Assembly (NCBI GenBank): GCA_900545025.1
Contig: UQXH01000002.1
Span: 1-64,000, forward strand
DNA from: an uncultured Phascolarctobacterium sp.
GTDB lineage: Bacteria > Bacillota > Negativicutes > Acidaminococcales > Acidaminococcaceae
Direction of reading: 5' to 3'
DNA length: 64,000 bases
Shown: positions 17,336 through 25,850 of the stretch, piece by piece
Layout of the letters: each line of letters opens with the position of its first letter
Numbering within the stretch: the first letter of the stretch is position 1
Notes under the pieces: model-generated
Told to the model about the DNA's origin: nothing
The model's input: the letters and a program-made list of their open reading frames with translations, nothing else
The model's database searches: none
Program-made: the position numbers and the translations under genes

Positions 17336-18343
17336 TTATTTGCCATCATGCGGTTTTTCCTGTGCCTGCGGGCTTACCTCGGCAATGGTCTTGCGCATTT
17401 CAGTATCCGCATTGATATTGTTCATCCTATAATAGTCCATAACACCAAGTCGTCCGTTTGCCAGAGCTTCAGCCAGAGCTGCAGGAACCTTGGCCTGTTC
17501 TTCTACTACCTTAGCCTGCATTTCCTGGGTATAGGCTTTCATTTCCTGTTCCTTGGCGACCGCCATGGCTCTGCGTTCTTCTGCCCTTGCCTGAGCAATA
17601 CGCTTGTCTGCTTCTGCCTGGTCAGTCATCAAAACCGCACCTATATTACGGCCTACATCGACATCAGCAATATCAATAGAGAGGATTTCAAATGCAGTAC
17701 CTGCATCCAAGCCCTTTTCCAAAACAGTTTTAGAAATATAATCTGGGTTTTCCAATACCTTGCTATGGTCTAAAGAAGAACCTACATTAGTAACAATGCC
17801 TTCGCCAACACGGGCAATAATAGTTGCTTCACCAGCGCCGCCTACCAGTCGGTCAATATTGGCACGCACGGTAACGCGCGCTTTTACTTTCAGTTCGATA
17901 CCGTCTTTAGCTACAGCAGAAACCACTGGTGTCTCGATAACCTCTGGATTAACACTCATCTGTACAGCTTCCAACACATTACGTCCAGCCAAATCAATAG
18001 CGCAGCTGCGTTCAAAACTTAAAGGTATCTGCGCCCTGTGAGCAGCAATAAGCGCATCAATGACTCTGTCGACATTACCGCCTGCCAGATAATGAGCTTC
18101 CAGCTGATTGACATTTACATCTATACCTGCTTTATTAGCCTTGATAAGAGGGAGTACAATTTTCGATGCCGGGACGCGTCTTAAACGCATACCGATAAGG
18201 TTAAAAATCCCTACATTAACTCCGGCTGCAATAGCTGAAATCCATAAACCCAACGGCACAAAATTCAAAAATACAGCCACAGCGGCAATAACCAGCACAA
18301 AGATAAAGCCACTGTTAAAAATCAAATCAATCACATCAAACAT
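17336..18343 (-). CDS. floA: Flotillin-like protein FloA
   Basis: 335 residues. A hydrophobic hairpin at the N-terminus (about 10-50) anchors it in the inner leaflet. An SPFH/band-7-like domain (about 65-240, VARVGEGIVTNVGSSLDHSKVLENP) is followed by a coiled coil rich in Ala/Glu (ARAEERRAMAVAKEQEMKAY...). It scaffolds lipid microdomains (known for Bacillus FloA). It follows nfeD by 13 bp with an AAGGAG site, the standard pair. Confidence 0.95.
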   Translation of the reverse strand: MFDVIDLIFNSGFIFVLVIAAVAVFLNFVPLGLWISAIAAGVNVGIFNLIGMRLRRVPASKIVLPLIKANKAGIDVNVNQLEAHYLAGGNVDRVIDALIAAHRAQIPLSFERSCAIDLAGRNVLEAVQMSVNPEVIETPVVSAVAKDGIELKVKARVTVRANIDRLVGGAGEATIIARVGEGIVTNVGSSLDHSKVLENPDYISKTVLEKGLDAGTAFEILSIDIADVDVGRNIGAVLMTDQAEADKRIAQARAEERRAMAVAKEQEMKAYTQEMQAKVVEEQAKVPAALAEALANGRLGVMDYYRMNNINADTEMRKTIAEVSPQAQEKPHDGK

Positions 18344-18356
18344 ACAATCAACTCCT

Positions 18357-18824
18357 TTATACTTTTCTTACAAAAATCTTACTGCCTTCAACTTTGACAA
18401 TACGTACAATTACATCTTTGTCTATATAGTCGCCAAAGCTGCTGACATCGATTCTTTCTTCATCTAAAAGCACTGTTCCCGCAGGACGCAGCGGGGTAAC
18501 AGTTACAGCTGTACGATTGATAAGCCTGCTGAAATCTCCACTGCCGGTATAACCGTCACTATCCTTTTGTTTATCCCACAAGATAAACGGATTCCAGCGG
18601 CTGTTTTGCGGCTTATAGAGAAAAAAGAAAAATACAATGGCAGCCAGCAGGATATATATACCTAATAAGACCAAGAAAGCCTCCATTCCGCCGCCCATGA
18701 CAAAGAAACTGCCTACTGATAAAGAACACAGCCCCAAAACGCCAAAAATACCGAAACCAGGTATCAGCATTTCAATAAAAAGCAGGACAAGGCCTGCAAT
18801 CAATAAATTATATTCCATCGGCAT
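18357..18824 (-). CDS. NfeD-family membrane protein
   Basis: 155 residues. It has three to four transmembrane segments (about 5-85), then a C-terminal OB-like NfeD domain (about 95-155, RTAVTVTPLRPAGTVLLDEERIDV). This is the short, protease-free form of NfeD that accompanies flotillins and stomatins. The start follows GGAGG with good spacing. It is the first gene of the nfeD-floA-unknown set. Confidence 0.9.
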   Translation of the reverse strand: MPMEYNLLIAGLVLLFIEMLIPGFGIFGVLGLCSLSVGSFFVMGGGMEAFLVLLGIYILLAAIVFFFFLYKPQNSRWNPFILWDKQKDSDGYTGSGDFSRLINRTAVTVTPLRPAGTVLLDEERIDVSSFGDYIDKDVIVRIVKVEGSKIFVRKV

Positions 18825-18922
18825 GTTGCTACCTCCGTAAAACTCTATCTCAGTATAAGTATACCAAACTTTAATTAACGAAACAAAGAAAACTTAGTAA
18901 CTAACAAAAACTTCTCGAAAAC

Positions 18923-18956
18923 AAAAAATAACCGTGCTGATATTCAGCACGGTTAT
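18923..18956 (-). terminator. Terminator after yqeY
   Basis: A 13-bp stem (ATAACCGTGCTGA and its complement) with a 3-nt loop. On the minus strand it is followed by TTTTTTG. Confidence 0.88.
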
Positions 18957-18963
18957 CATTTGG

Positions 18964-19413
18964 TTATTTAAGTAATTCACGAACCATGGCATTGATACGT
19001 TTGCCATCGGCACGTCCCTTGGTTTTGGCCATTACAGCCGGCATAACTTTACCCATGTCTTTCATGGTAGTAGCGCCAACTTCAGCAACAACTTCGGCAA
19101 CAATACCCTTTAATTCTTCATCACTCAGGGCCTCAGGAAGATATTTTTGCAAAATCTTGATCTCTTCTTCAGCCTGGGCAACCAATTCACTGCGACCAGC
19201 TTTCTGGAATTCCTCCAGAGAATCCTGACGCATTTTGACTTCTTTCATCAAGACTGCCAGAACTTCATCATCGGTAAGCTCTTTCTTGTCGTTGATTTCT
19301 ACATTTTTGATATTAGCACGTACCATACGGATAACAGATAAACGCAGTTTACCGTTTTCTCTGTCCTTCATAGCCTGCTTCATATCCTCAGTCAATTGGT
19401 CTTTTATAGACAT
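18964..19413 (-). CDS. yqeY: GatB/YqeY domain protein
   Basis: 149 residues from ATG 19413 (GGAGG 8 nt upstream; the frame's earlier ATG at 19428 has no site). The whole protein is the YqeY helical domain (MSIKDQLTEDMKQAMK, LPEALSDEELKGIV, and the end DGKRINAMVRELL), which resembles the tail of GatB. Such proteins may bind tRNA; the function is not established. It is co-transcribed with rpsU, the conserved rpsU-yqeY pair. Confidence 0.92.
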   Translation of the reverse strand: MSIKDQLTEDMKQAMKDRENGKLRLSVIRMVRANIKNVEINDKKELTDDEVLAVLMKEVKMRQDSLEEFQKAGRSELVAQAEEEIKILQKYLPEALSDEELKGIVAEVVAEVGATTMKDMGKVMPAVMAKTKGRADGKRINAMVRELLK

Positions 19414-19428
19414 ACAGCCCGCCTCCAA

Positions 19429-19605
19429 TTATCTGGTTTTACGTTTTCTGGCTGCTTCGGATTTTTTCTTACGGGCAACGCTCGGTTTTTCATAATGTTC
19501 GCGTTTTCTAACCTCAGAAAGAATACCTGCTTTTTGGGTTGCTCTTTTAAATCTGCGCAAAGCGCTGTCTAAAGTTTCGTTTTTGCCAACTTTAATTTCT
19601 GCCAT
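19429..19605 (-). CDS. rpsU: Ribosomal protein bS21
   Basis: 58 residues from ATG 19605 with GGGAGG 8 nt upstream. The protein is basic, begins AEIKVGKNETLDSALRRFKR and ends in a Lys/Arg-rich tail, as is typical. It is a component of the 30S subunit involved in translation initiation. It has its own consensus promoter just after hinT, and a leader with two hairpins. Confidence 0.97.
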   Translation of the reverse strand: MAEIKVGKNETLDSALRRFKRATQKAGILSEVRKREHYEKPSVARKKKSEAARKRKTR

Positions 19606-19624
19606 CTGTTCTCCCTCCCTCCAC

Positions 19625-19640
19625 ACACTTAGGGAAGTGT
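19625..19640 (-). promoter_or_regulatory. Hairpin just before the rpsU Shine-Dalgarno
   Basis: ACACTT / AAGTGT arms with a 4-nt loop lie immediately 5' of the rpsU ribosome binding site in the minus transcript. A second hairpin, GATGTC / GACATC, lies further upstream near 19662-19676. Either could be a site for autoregulation by S21. Confidence 0.4.
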
Positions 19641-19696
19641 ATCTGCAATTTATAGTTACCAGATGTCACAGACATCCAGAAACACTTACTAACCTA

Positions 19697-19725
19697 TTAT
19701 ATAAGAAAGCAAGCTTTCTGTCAAG
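19697..19725 (-). promoter_or_regulatory. Promoter of rpsU-yqeY
   Basis: TTGACA (19725-19720), 17-nt spacer, TATAAT (19702-19697). Both boxes are perfect. It begins directly after the hinT stop codon. Confidence 0.88.
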
Positions 19726-19726
19726 G

Positions 19727-20065
19727 TCAGCAGGGAGGCCAACCTAAAGCTTTTCCGCCGATGACATGGATATGCAGATGATTAACAGTCTGTCCGCCTT
19801 CTTCACCGGTATTGATAACTACACGGAAACCTTTTTCGGCAATACCTGTCTGCTCGGCAATAGTTTTTACCTTGCCAAGCATATACGCTACCAGTTCAGG
19901 ATTAGCAGTAGTTACATTTTCAGTATGTTCTTTCGGCAGCAGCAATACATGTACCGGTGCCGCAGGAGCAACGTCATGAATCGCAATCATCTTATCGTCT
20001 TCGTATACTTTATTGGAAGGAATTTCACCTTTAATGATTCTGCAGAAAACACAATCTTCAGCCAT
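19727..20065 (-). CDS. hinT: HIT-family nucleotide hydrolase (HinT type)
   Basis: 112 residues from ATG 20065 (GGAGG 8 nt upstream). The histidine triad HLHIHVIGG lies near residue 98. The N-terminal CVFCRIIKGEIPSNKVYED is the purine nucleotide phosphoramidase (Hint) pattern. It hydrolyses aminoacyl- or amino-AMP adducts. It sits between mtaB and rpsU, as in many Firmicutes. Confidence 0.93.
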   Translation of the reverse strand: MAEDCVFCRIIKGEIPSNKVYEDDKMIAIHDVAPAAPVHVLLLPKEHTENVTTANPELVAYMLGKVKTIAEQTGIAEKGFRVVINTGEEGGQTVNHLHIHVIGGKALGWPPC

Positions 20066-20127
20066 TTTCACAACCTCCTCTCATTATCTTTAAGATATTC
20101 TCGGTTAATGAAAAAACTCCTGCTATA

Positions 20128-21441
20128 TTACAAAACATTCACAATTTCGCCAAGCAGAAAATCATCCTGACGACCTGTAATCTTAACGCTGGCAATCTCA
20201 CCGCATAATTTTGCGTCACCGACAACAAGTACGCGCAGATAGTCACCTGCAAGGCCTTCAATATGCGTATCGTCCACAGGCTGCTCAAAAAGCACTTCTA
20301 CATTGCTGCCAATAACTGCTTCCATAGCCTGCTGCTGCATCTTATTATCCAGCTCTGACAAAGCAGCAGCACGCTGTTGTTTAACAGTATCTTCTACCTG
20401 CTGCGGCATTTTTTCAGCCGGAGTCCCTTTACGTTTGGAATAAGGGAAGACATGCATTTTGGCAAAACCGCACTCAGCTACAAAATCCAGTGTCTGCTTA
20501 AAATCTTCATCTGTTTCACCGGGAAAACCCACGATAATATCTGTGGTAATCATAATATCCGGCAAAGTACTTCTGATTTCCGTCAGCAGCTCTTTAAAAC
20601 GAGCAGTATCATAAGGTCTGTGCATAGCGCGCAGTATTTTATCACAGCCAGACTGCAACGGCAAGTGCAGATGTCTGCACAGGCGTTTATCCTCACGCAT
20701 CAAGTCCAGTAAACGCGGCTCTACTTCCACAGATTCCAAAGAGCCAAGGCGTAACCTTTTCAGGCCATCTACGCTCAAAGCTGCTTTAACAGCATCATAA
20801 AGGGTAAGACTGCCGCCATGTTCTTTACCATAGCAGCCCAAATGAATACCGATAAGTACAACCTCTTTATATCCGGCAGCTATCAGCTTACCTACTTCCT
20901 CACGGATGCTGTCCAGGCTGCGACTGCGCAGCGGTCCACGCGCATAAGGAATGATACAATAAGTGCAGTACTGATTGCATCCCTCCTGAATTTTAAGAAA
21001 AGCACGTGTCTTATCAGTTTCCGTACCGGCAGCAAGCTCTTCAAACTGCGTATCAACAGTTATCTTATGTACATTATCCAATACCTCATCCTGCTTGGCA
21101 GCCAAAGCCTGCTCTGCCAGTTCTACAATGCGTCCTCGTTCCTGATTGCCGATTATTACGTCAACACCGGCAATGCTTTTTACCTCATCAGGTGCCGTCT
21201 GCGGATAACAGCCAGTTACTACTGTTAATGCCAGCGGGTTACTGCGCACGGCTCTGTTAATAATCTGACGGGATTTGCGCTGTCCCATATTGGTAACGAC
21301 GCAAGTATTAATCAGGTAAATATCAGCCTGCTCGTTAAAGCCTACAACCTGATAACCAGCTTTACGGAAAATCGCTTCCATACTGGCAGTATCTGCCTGA
21401 TTAACCTTACATCCCAATGTATAAAAAGCAATTCTCTTCAT
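20128..21441 (-). CDS. mtaB: tRNA t6A37 methylthiotransferase MtaB
   Basis: 437 residues. The UPF0004 domain comes first (FYTLGCKVNQADT, with cysteines near 10, 47 and 80). The radical SAM domain has the cluster motif GCNQYCTYCIIPYARGP near 155: CxxxCxxC. A C-terminal TRAM domain (about 375-437) binds tRNA. It converts t6A to ms2t6A at position 37 of ANN-decoding tRNAs. The GCKVNQ signature separates MtaB from MiaB and RimO. It follows rsmE by 7 bp. Confidence 0.94.
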   Translation of the reverse strand: MKRIAFYTLGCKVNQADTASMEAIFRKAGYQVVGFNEQADIYLINTCVVTNMGQRKSRQIINRAVRSNPLALTVVTGCYPQTAPDEVKSIAGVDVIIGNQERGRIVELAEQALAAKQDEVLDNVHKITVDTQFEELAAGTETDKTRAFLKIQEGCNQYCTYCIIPYARGPLRSRSLDSIREEVGKLIAAGYKEVVLIGIHLGCYGKEHGGSLTLYDAVKAALSVDGLKRLRLGSLESVEVEPRLLDLMREDKRLCRHLHLPLQSGCDKILRAMHRPYDTARFKELLTEIRSTLPDIMITTDIIVGFPGETDEDFKQTLDFVAECGFAKMHVFPYSKRKGTPAEKMPQQVEDTVKQQRAAALSELDNKMQQQAMEAVIGSNVEVLFEQPVDDTHIEGLAGDYLRVLVVGDAKLCGEIASVKITGRQDDFLLGEIVNVL

Positions 21442-21448
21442 GAATCGT

Positions 21449-22183
21449 TTATTCTCCTAAATCTCCTGTTTCATATAAAATAGCCGATAAAGCAACTACT
21501 CCGGCAGTTTCGGCCCTTAAAATACGCTTGCCCAAGCTGACCGGTACTGCGCCATTTTTTCTTGCCAGGTCCAGCTCAAACTCACTGATTCCGCCTTCCG
21601 GCCCAATAATAAGCAGCAGCTCCTGCAGATTATGACAGCTTTGCAAAGCCGTTTTTAAGCCCAGTCTGTCCTCACATTCATAAGCGATGATTTTATGCTG
21701 CAAATCATTATTAGCAAGCATTTGCTGCATTGTCTGCACAGGCTGTACCTGCGGAATAATATCACGCTTGCTTTGCTTAGCGGCAGCTTCGGCAATCTTC
21801 TGCCAGCGTTCTACCTTTTTATCAGCTTTAGCACCTTCAAGGCGTACAACAGAATGTTCCATAGCAACGGGTACAATACTGCTTACGCCCATCTCCACGG
21901 CTTTCTGGATAATAAAGTCCATTTTCTCGCCTTTGGCAAGTCCTTGCGCCAAAGTTATCTTTACCGAAGGCTCATGGCTTTCAGCAAGCTTTTCCAGACA
22001 CTTAACAACCACACTGTCAGCCTGTACAGAAACAATTTCCGCTATGGCTGTAACACCATCATCACTGACAATCTGTAGTTTATCTCCGGGCTGCATCCGC
22101 AGCACTTTACTGATATGCCTGGCATCAACATCTTTGATAGTCATTTCCGCAGTATACAGCTGAGGAATAAAAAATCTGTGCAT
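21449..22183 (-). CDS. rsmE: 16S rRNA m3U1498 methyltransferase
   Basis: 244 residues. An N-terminal PUA-like domain (MHRFFIPQ..., HISKVLRM) and a C-terminal SPOUT knot with LLIIGPEGGISEFEL near 195 and LGKRILRAETA near 222, the SAM-binding knot signature. Its ATG abuts the prmA stop, so translation is coupled. It methylates U1498 of 16S rRNA with SAM. Confidence 0.94.
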   Translation of the reverse strand: MHRFFIPQLYTAEMTIKDVDARHISKVLRMQPGDKLQIVSDDGVTAIAEIVSVQADSVVVKCLEKLAESHEPSVKITLAQGLAKGEKMDFIIQKAVEMGVSSIVPVAMEHSVVRLEGAKADKKVERWQKIAEAAAKQSKRDIIPQVQPVQTMQQMLANNDLQHKIIAYECEDRLGLKTALQSCHNLQELLLIIGPEGGISEFELDLARKNGAVPVSLGKRILRAETAGVVALSAILYETGDLGE

Positions 22184-23119
22184 TTATTTCACCTTGCTCA
22201 TCTGCATTACAACCCAGCCGCCTTTTTCGTCCACATGGTCAACCTGCATGCCAACTTCTGCTGCTGCCGCCTCTACGTCAGCACGGCGGTCGCTGATAAT
22301 ACCGCTGGCGAGGAAAATGCCGTCATCTTTCAGCTTACCGGGGATATCTTTCAGCAGCATGATAATAATATCAGCAATAATATTGGCGATAATGACATCA
22401 GCCTGACCTTCTGTTCCATGCAGCAGGTCGCCTTCCTTGACATCTATTTTGTCTTCCAACCCATTGTCAGTAATATTTTCACGAGCAACACGTACTGCCA
22501 CAGCGTCAATATCAACAGCCTTAACAGCTTTAGCTCCTAAAAGCGCTGCTGCAATAGCGAGGATCCCGCTGCCGGTGCCCACGTCAAACACCTCGGCACC
22601 ACGCGGCAGCACCTTTTCCAGCCGTGCCATGCACATATTGGTAGTATGGTGTGTACCAGTACCAAAAGCCATGCCAGGATCAATCTTGATAACATGTTCG
22701 CCTGTTTTCGGCGTGTATTCTTCCCAACTTGGCTTAATGACAAGGCTTTCGCCTACATGGGTAACATGGAAATATTGCTTCCACTCGTTAGCCCAGTCTT
22801 TCTCTGTCAGGCTGCGGAACCTGATATTACCAAAGCGGAAACTGCCAATGCGCTCTTCTACTGCAGCCAACTCGTTTTCAATCTGTTTCAGTCTTTCCTG
22901 CAATTTTTCATCATCAGCATAATAAGCACTTATCGTAACTATTTCCGTATTTTCCTGTTCCGGTATGTCGCATAATTCCCAGGTACCGCTGTTGCGCAGA
23001 CTGTTAATCAGCTGCGGGTCTTCGATAGCCACGCCGCTGGTACCGGCAGCAGTCAGAATATCTGCCACAACTTCCACTGCCTCATGCGTAACCTGTACGT
23101 TTACTTCTATCCACTGCAT
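22184..23119 (-). CDS. prmA: Ribosomal protein L11 methyltransferase
   Basis: 311 residues. An N-terminal substrate-binding domain (about 1-110) and a class I methyltransferase domain with SAM motif VFDVGTGSGILAIAAALLGA near 180 and NIIADIII near 245. It trimethylates L11. In many Firmicutes dnaJ lies upstream; here the divergent ilvA gene takes that place, so prmA leads the operon prmA-rsmE-mtaB-hinT. Confidence 0.94.
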   Translation of the reverse strand: MQWIEVNVQVTHEAVEVVADILTAAGTSGVAIEDPQLINSLRNSGTWELCDIPEQENTEIVTISAYYADDEKLQERLKQIENELAAVEERIGSFRFGNIRFRSLTEKDWANEWKQYFHVTHVGESLVIKPSWEEYTPKTGEHVIKIDPGMAFGTGTHHTTNMCMARLEKVLPRGAEVFDVGTGSGILAIAAALLGAKAVKAVDIDAVAVRVARENITDNGLEDKIDVKEGDLLHGTEGQADVIIANIIADIIIMLLKDIPGKLKDDGIFLASGIISDRRADVEAAAAEVGMQVDHVDEKGGWVVMQMSKVK

Positions 23120-23194
23120 TGTCGCATCCTCACTTCTTTACTATAATTTATTTTACTTAGCATAAATATCAGACGTGCTCTGACCGTATCTTAA

Positions 23195-23224
23195 AGTATA
23201 GCACAGATGGTACTCTTTCATCAA
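23195..23224 (-). promoter_or_regulatory. Promoter candidate of the prmA operon
   Basis: TTGATG (23224-23219), 18-nt spacer, TATACT (23200-23195) on the minus strand. It lies back-to-back with the ilvA promoter. Confidence 0.5.
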
Positions 23225-23233
23225 AACAAATTA

Positions 23234-23262
23234 TTGACGTACACTTAAAATTCACTTATAAT
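23234..23262 (+). promoter_or_regulatory. Promoter of ilvA
   Basis: TTGACG (23234-23239), 17-nt spacer, TATAAT (23257-23262), about 80 bp before the start codon. Confidence 0.8.
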
Positions 23263-23286
23263 CGATTTTGTAAACAATTATATTGA

Positions 23287-23322
23287 AGCTCTGCTATAGG
23301 CGGAGTTATTTTTTTATTTTTT
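23287..23322 (+). terminator. Terminator-like hairpin inside the ilvA leader
   Basis: An 8-bp stem (arms 23287-23294 and 23300-23307, two G-U pairs) is followed by ATTTTTTTATTTTTT. It lies between the ilvA promoter and its Shine-Dalgarno, so it can only act on ilvA. No T-box motif is present and only about 18 nt of leader precede it. Confidence 0.6.
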
Positions 23323-23340
23323 ACTAAGGGGTGACAGCTT

Positions 23341-24546
23341 ATGCTTACTTTAGATAAAATCTACCATGCCGCATTTGTCCTCAAGAATATTGCCCGCAAA
23401 ACAGACCTGATTGCCGCACCGCAGCTCTGCGAAGGCAACAGCCTGTATTTAAAGACCGAAAATCTACAAGTAACAGGCAGCTTCAAAGTCAGAGGCGCAT
23501 ACTATAAAATCAGCCAGCTAACTGCAGAAGAACGTGTCCGCGGCGTTATTGCCTGTAGTGCCGGCAACCATGCTCAAGGCGTAGCTCTGGCAGCCACCAG
23601 CATGGGTATTAAAAGTATTATCTGCATGCCGGATGGCGCTCCCATCATGAAAGTCGAAAACACCAAAAAGCTGGGCGCTCAGGTTGAACTTGTTCCCGGC
23701 ACCTACGACGACGCTCACGACAGAGCAGTCGAATTACAGCAGGAAACAGGTATGACCTTTATTCATCCTTATGATGACGAGCTGGTTATTGCCGGTCAGG
23801 GCAGCATAGGTCTGGAAATTCTTGAGCAGCTCCCTGATGTTGAAGCTGTAATAGTCCCTATCGGCGGCGGCGGCCTTATTTCCGGTGTGGCACTGGCTAT
23901 GAAAAGCCTGCGTCCTGACATCAGGATTTACGGAGTGCAGGCAGCAGGTGCAGCCAGTATGTACAATGCTTACAAAAGCCACAGCTATAAAACATTAAAC
24001 AGCGTGCAGACTTTCGCTGACGGTATAGCCGTCAAGACTCCTGGCGAAACCACCTTTGAAATCATCAGCAAATATGTAGATGATATTATTACTGTCAGTG
24101 AAGATGAAATCGCCGCAGCTATTTTAACTCTGATAGAAAAACAAAAGCTTATTGCCGAAGGCGCAGGAGCGACACCTGTTGCTGCCGCATTATTCGACAA
24201 GCTGCCTATCGCAGGCAAAAAGACGGTCTGCCTTATTTCCGGCGGCAACATCGACGTAAATATTCTGTCACGCGTCATCACCCGCGGCCAAGTCATCAGC
24301 GGTCGTAAGACCAATCTTATGATTGCTTTGGAAGACAAACCGGGACAGTTGCTTTGTGTCAGCGATATCATCAGCAGCTGCGGAGCCAATGTTATCAGCG
24401 TCCATCACGATCGTGCCGATGCCAATATGCCTATCACCAGCTGCTTTCTCAAGCTCAGCCTTGAAACTCGCGATGCATTGCAGATTGAACAAATCAGGAA
24501 AAAACTTGCTGAAGCAGGTTTTACCTTGGTAAACGAAAAAGCTTAA
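23341..24546 (+). CDS. ilvA: Threonine ammonia-lyase
   Basis: 401 residues. It deaminates threonine to 2-oxobutyrate with PLP. The cofactor lysine is in SFKVRGAYYKI near residue 50. The phosphate-binding loop IGGGGLISG is near 177, and SAGNHAQGVA near 77. A C-terminal ACT domain (about 325-401) follows. At about 400 residues this is the short form with one ACT domain, used both biosynthetically and catabolically; the two-ACT form of E. coli IlvA is longer. RBS aagggg. It stands alone, divergent from prmA. Confidence 0.93.
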   Translation: MLTLDKIYHAAFVLKNIARKTDLIAAPQLCEGNSLYLKTENLQVTGSFKVRGAYYKISQLTAEERVRGVIACSAGNHAQGVALAATSMGIKSIICMPDGAPIMKVENTKKLGAQVELVPGTYDDAHDRAVELQQETGMTFIHPYDDELVIAGQGSIGLEILEQLPDVEAVIVPIGGGGLISGVALAMKSLRPDIRIYGVQAAGAASMYNAYKSHSYKTLNSVQTFADGIAVKTPGETTFEIISKYVDDIITVSEDEIAAAILTLIEKQKLIAEGAGATPVAAALFDKLPIAGKKTVCLISGGNIDVNILSRVITRGQVISGRKTNLMIALEDKPGQLLCVSDIISSCGANVISVHHDRADANMPITSCFLKLSLETRDALQIEQIRKKLAEAGFTLVNEKA

Positions 24547-24553
24547 AACGAAT

Positions 24554-24600
24554 AATCCCTGTGCACTTTATATCAAAGTGTACAGGGATTGTTTATTTTA
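24554..24600. terminator. Bidirectional terminator between ilvA and def
   Basis: A 16-bp stem (24554-24569 / 24575-24590) with T-rich flanks serves the convergent ilvA and def genes. Confidence 0.85.
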
Positions 24601-25008
24601 AATCAATATACCTTCTAAATGGTCGCATTCATGCTGAATAATCTGGGCAGTAAAGCCAGAAAACTGCTCCCGCTTTTTGCGCAGTTTCATATCCTGATAC
24701 TCAAGCGTTATCTGTTCATAGCGTGTTGTAGTGCGCACGCCCGTCAGGGACAGGCATCCTTCCTCTGCTTCATAAGGACGCTCTTTCCCAACAATCACCG
24801 GATTAAACATTACCAGATAATTATTGCCATCAGCTATGGCAATAATGCGCTTACGTTCACCAATCATATTAGCAGCCATACCTACGCAGCGTTCACGATT
24901 AGCCCGCAGGGTATCCAATAAATCGTCTGCAACCTTTCTGTCCCTGGACGTAGCTGGTTCTGACTTCTGTGCTAAAAAGAACATATCTTTTACAATATCT
25001 CTGACCAT
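24598..25008 (-). CDS. def: Peptide deformylase, variant motif 1
   Basis: 136 residues. It removes the formyl group from nascent N-termini. Motif 2 EEGCLSL (near 84) and motif 3 QHECDHLEG (near 126, the HExxH metal site) are intact. Motif 1, normally GxGxAAxQ, reads CVGMAANM here, so the glutamine that stabilises the transition state is replaced. The same variant is known from clostridial second deformylases (family knowledge). It could have reduced or altered activity; no second def is visible in the window. It has a good promoter of its own. Confidence 0.88.
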   Translation of the reverse strand: MVRDIVKDMFFLAQKSEPATSRDRKVADDLLDTLRANRERCVGMAANMIGERKRIIAIADGNNYLVMFNPVIVGKERPYEAEEGCLSLTGVRTTTRYEQITLEYQDMKLRKKREQFSGFTAQIIQHECDHLEGILI

Positions 25009-25041
25009 CTGCTTACTTCCTTTATAATTTTTGTATCATTG

Positions 25042-25070
25042 ATTATAGCACAGTATCTGCCCTCTGTAAA
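25042..25070 (-). promoter_or_regulatory. Promoter of def
   Basis: TTTACA (25070-25065), 17-nt spacer, TATAAT (25047-25042). It begins 7 bp after the trpA stop. I see no trp terminator between. Confidence 0.72.
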
Positions 25071-25076
25071 AACGCT

Positions 25077-25850
25077 TTACTGCATGATGGCTGTTTTCAT
25101 GCTTTTAACATATTCGCCTATATATTGTGGTGCCTGCGTGCCATATTTTTCCAGCAGCTTAATAATTGCCGAACCTACAATCACCCCATCGGCAAAACCT
25201 GCCATGGTCTGTGCCTGCTTTGGTGTAGAAATGCCAAAACCTATCGCACAGGGAATATTACTGTTTGCACGCACAATTTTTACCATAGACGCGATGTCTG
25301 TGGTAATTTCACTTCTTGTACCAGTTACACCCAGACTGGAAACAATATAGAGAAATCCTTCTGCCTCTTTAGCAATCATGGCAATTCTGTCAGCAGACGC
25401 AGGCGTTATCATAGAGATGAGGTCTACCCCATGCTTCCTGCAAACAGGTAAAAACTCCTCTTTTTCCTCATAAGGAATATCCGGTAAAATAAGCCCGTCA
25501 ATGCCGACTGCAGCACATTGAGAAATAAATTTTTCCGCCCCGTAGGAAAAAACTACGTTAGCATAAGTCATAAAAACCATGGGAACGGTAACTTTGGTGC
25601 GCAGTCTTTCCACAAGTTCAAAAATTTTATCTGTAGTCACACCGCCATTTAGCGCTCTGAGATTTGCTCCCTGAATTACCGGCCCTTCTGCCGTAGGGTC
25701 AGAAAAAGGTATGCCCAGTTCGATAAGATCGGCACCGTTAGCTGCAGCCGCACAAACTGCTTCTTCAGTAGTTTGTAAATCAGGGTCACCACAAGTAATG
25801 AAGGCAATAAAAGCCTTGCCGTTTGTAAAAGCAGATTTTATTTTACTCAT
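25077..25850 (-). CDS. trpA: Tryptophan synthase alpha subunit
   Basis: 257 residues from ATG 25850, which overlaps the trpB stop by 8 nt. GGGGAGA is upstream. The TIM barrel has catalytic acids in ELGIPFSDPTAEGPVIQ (Glu and Asp near 48-60) and the phosphate site near VGSAIIKLLE. It releases indole from indole-3-glycerol phosphate and passes it to TrpB. Last gene of the operon. Confidence 0.97.
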   Translation of the reverse strand: MSKIKSAFTNGKAFIAFITCGDPDLQTTEEAVCAAAANGADLIELGIPFSDPTAEGPVIQGANLRALNGGVTTDKIFELVERLRTKVTVPMVFMTYANVVFSYGAEKFISQCAAVGIDGLILPDIPYEEKEEFLPVCRKHGVDLISMITPASADRIAMIAKEAEGFLYIVSSLGVTGTRSEITTDIASMVKIVRANSNIPCAIGFGISTPKQAQTMAGFADGVIVGSAIIKLLEKYGTQAPQYIGEYVKSMKTAIMQ

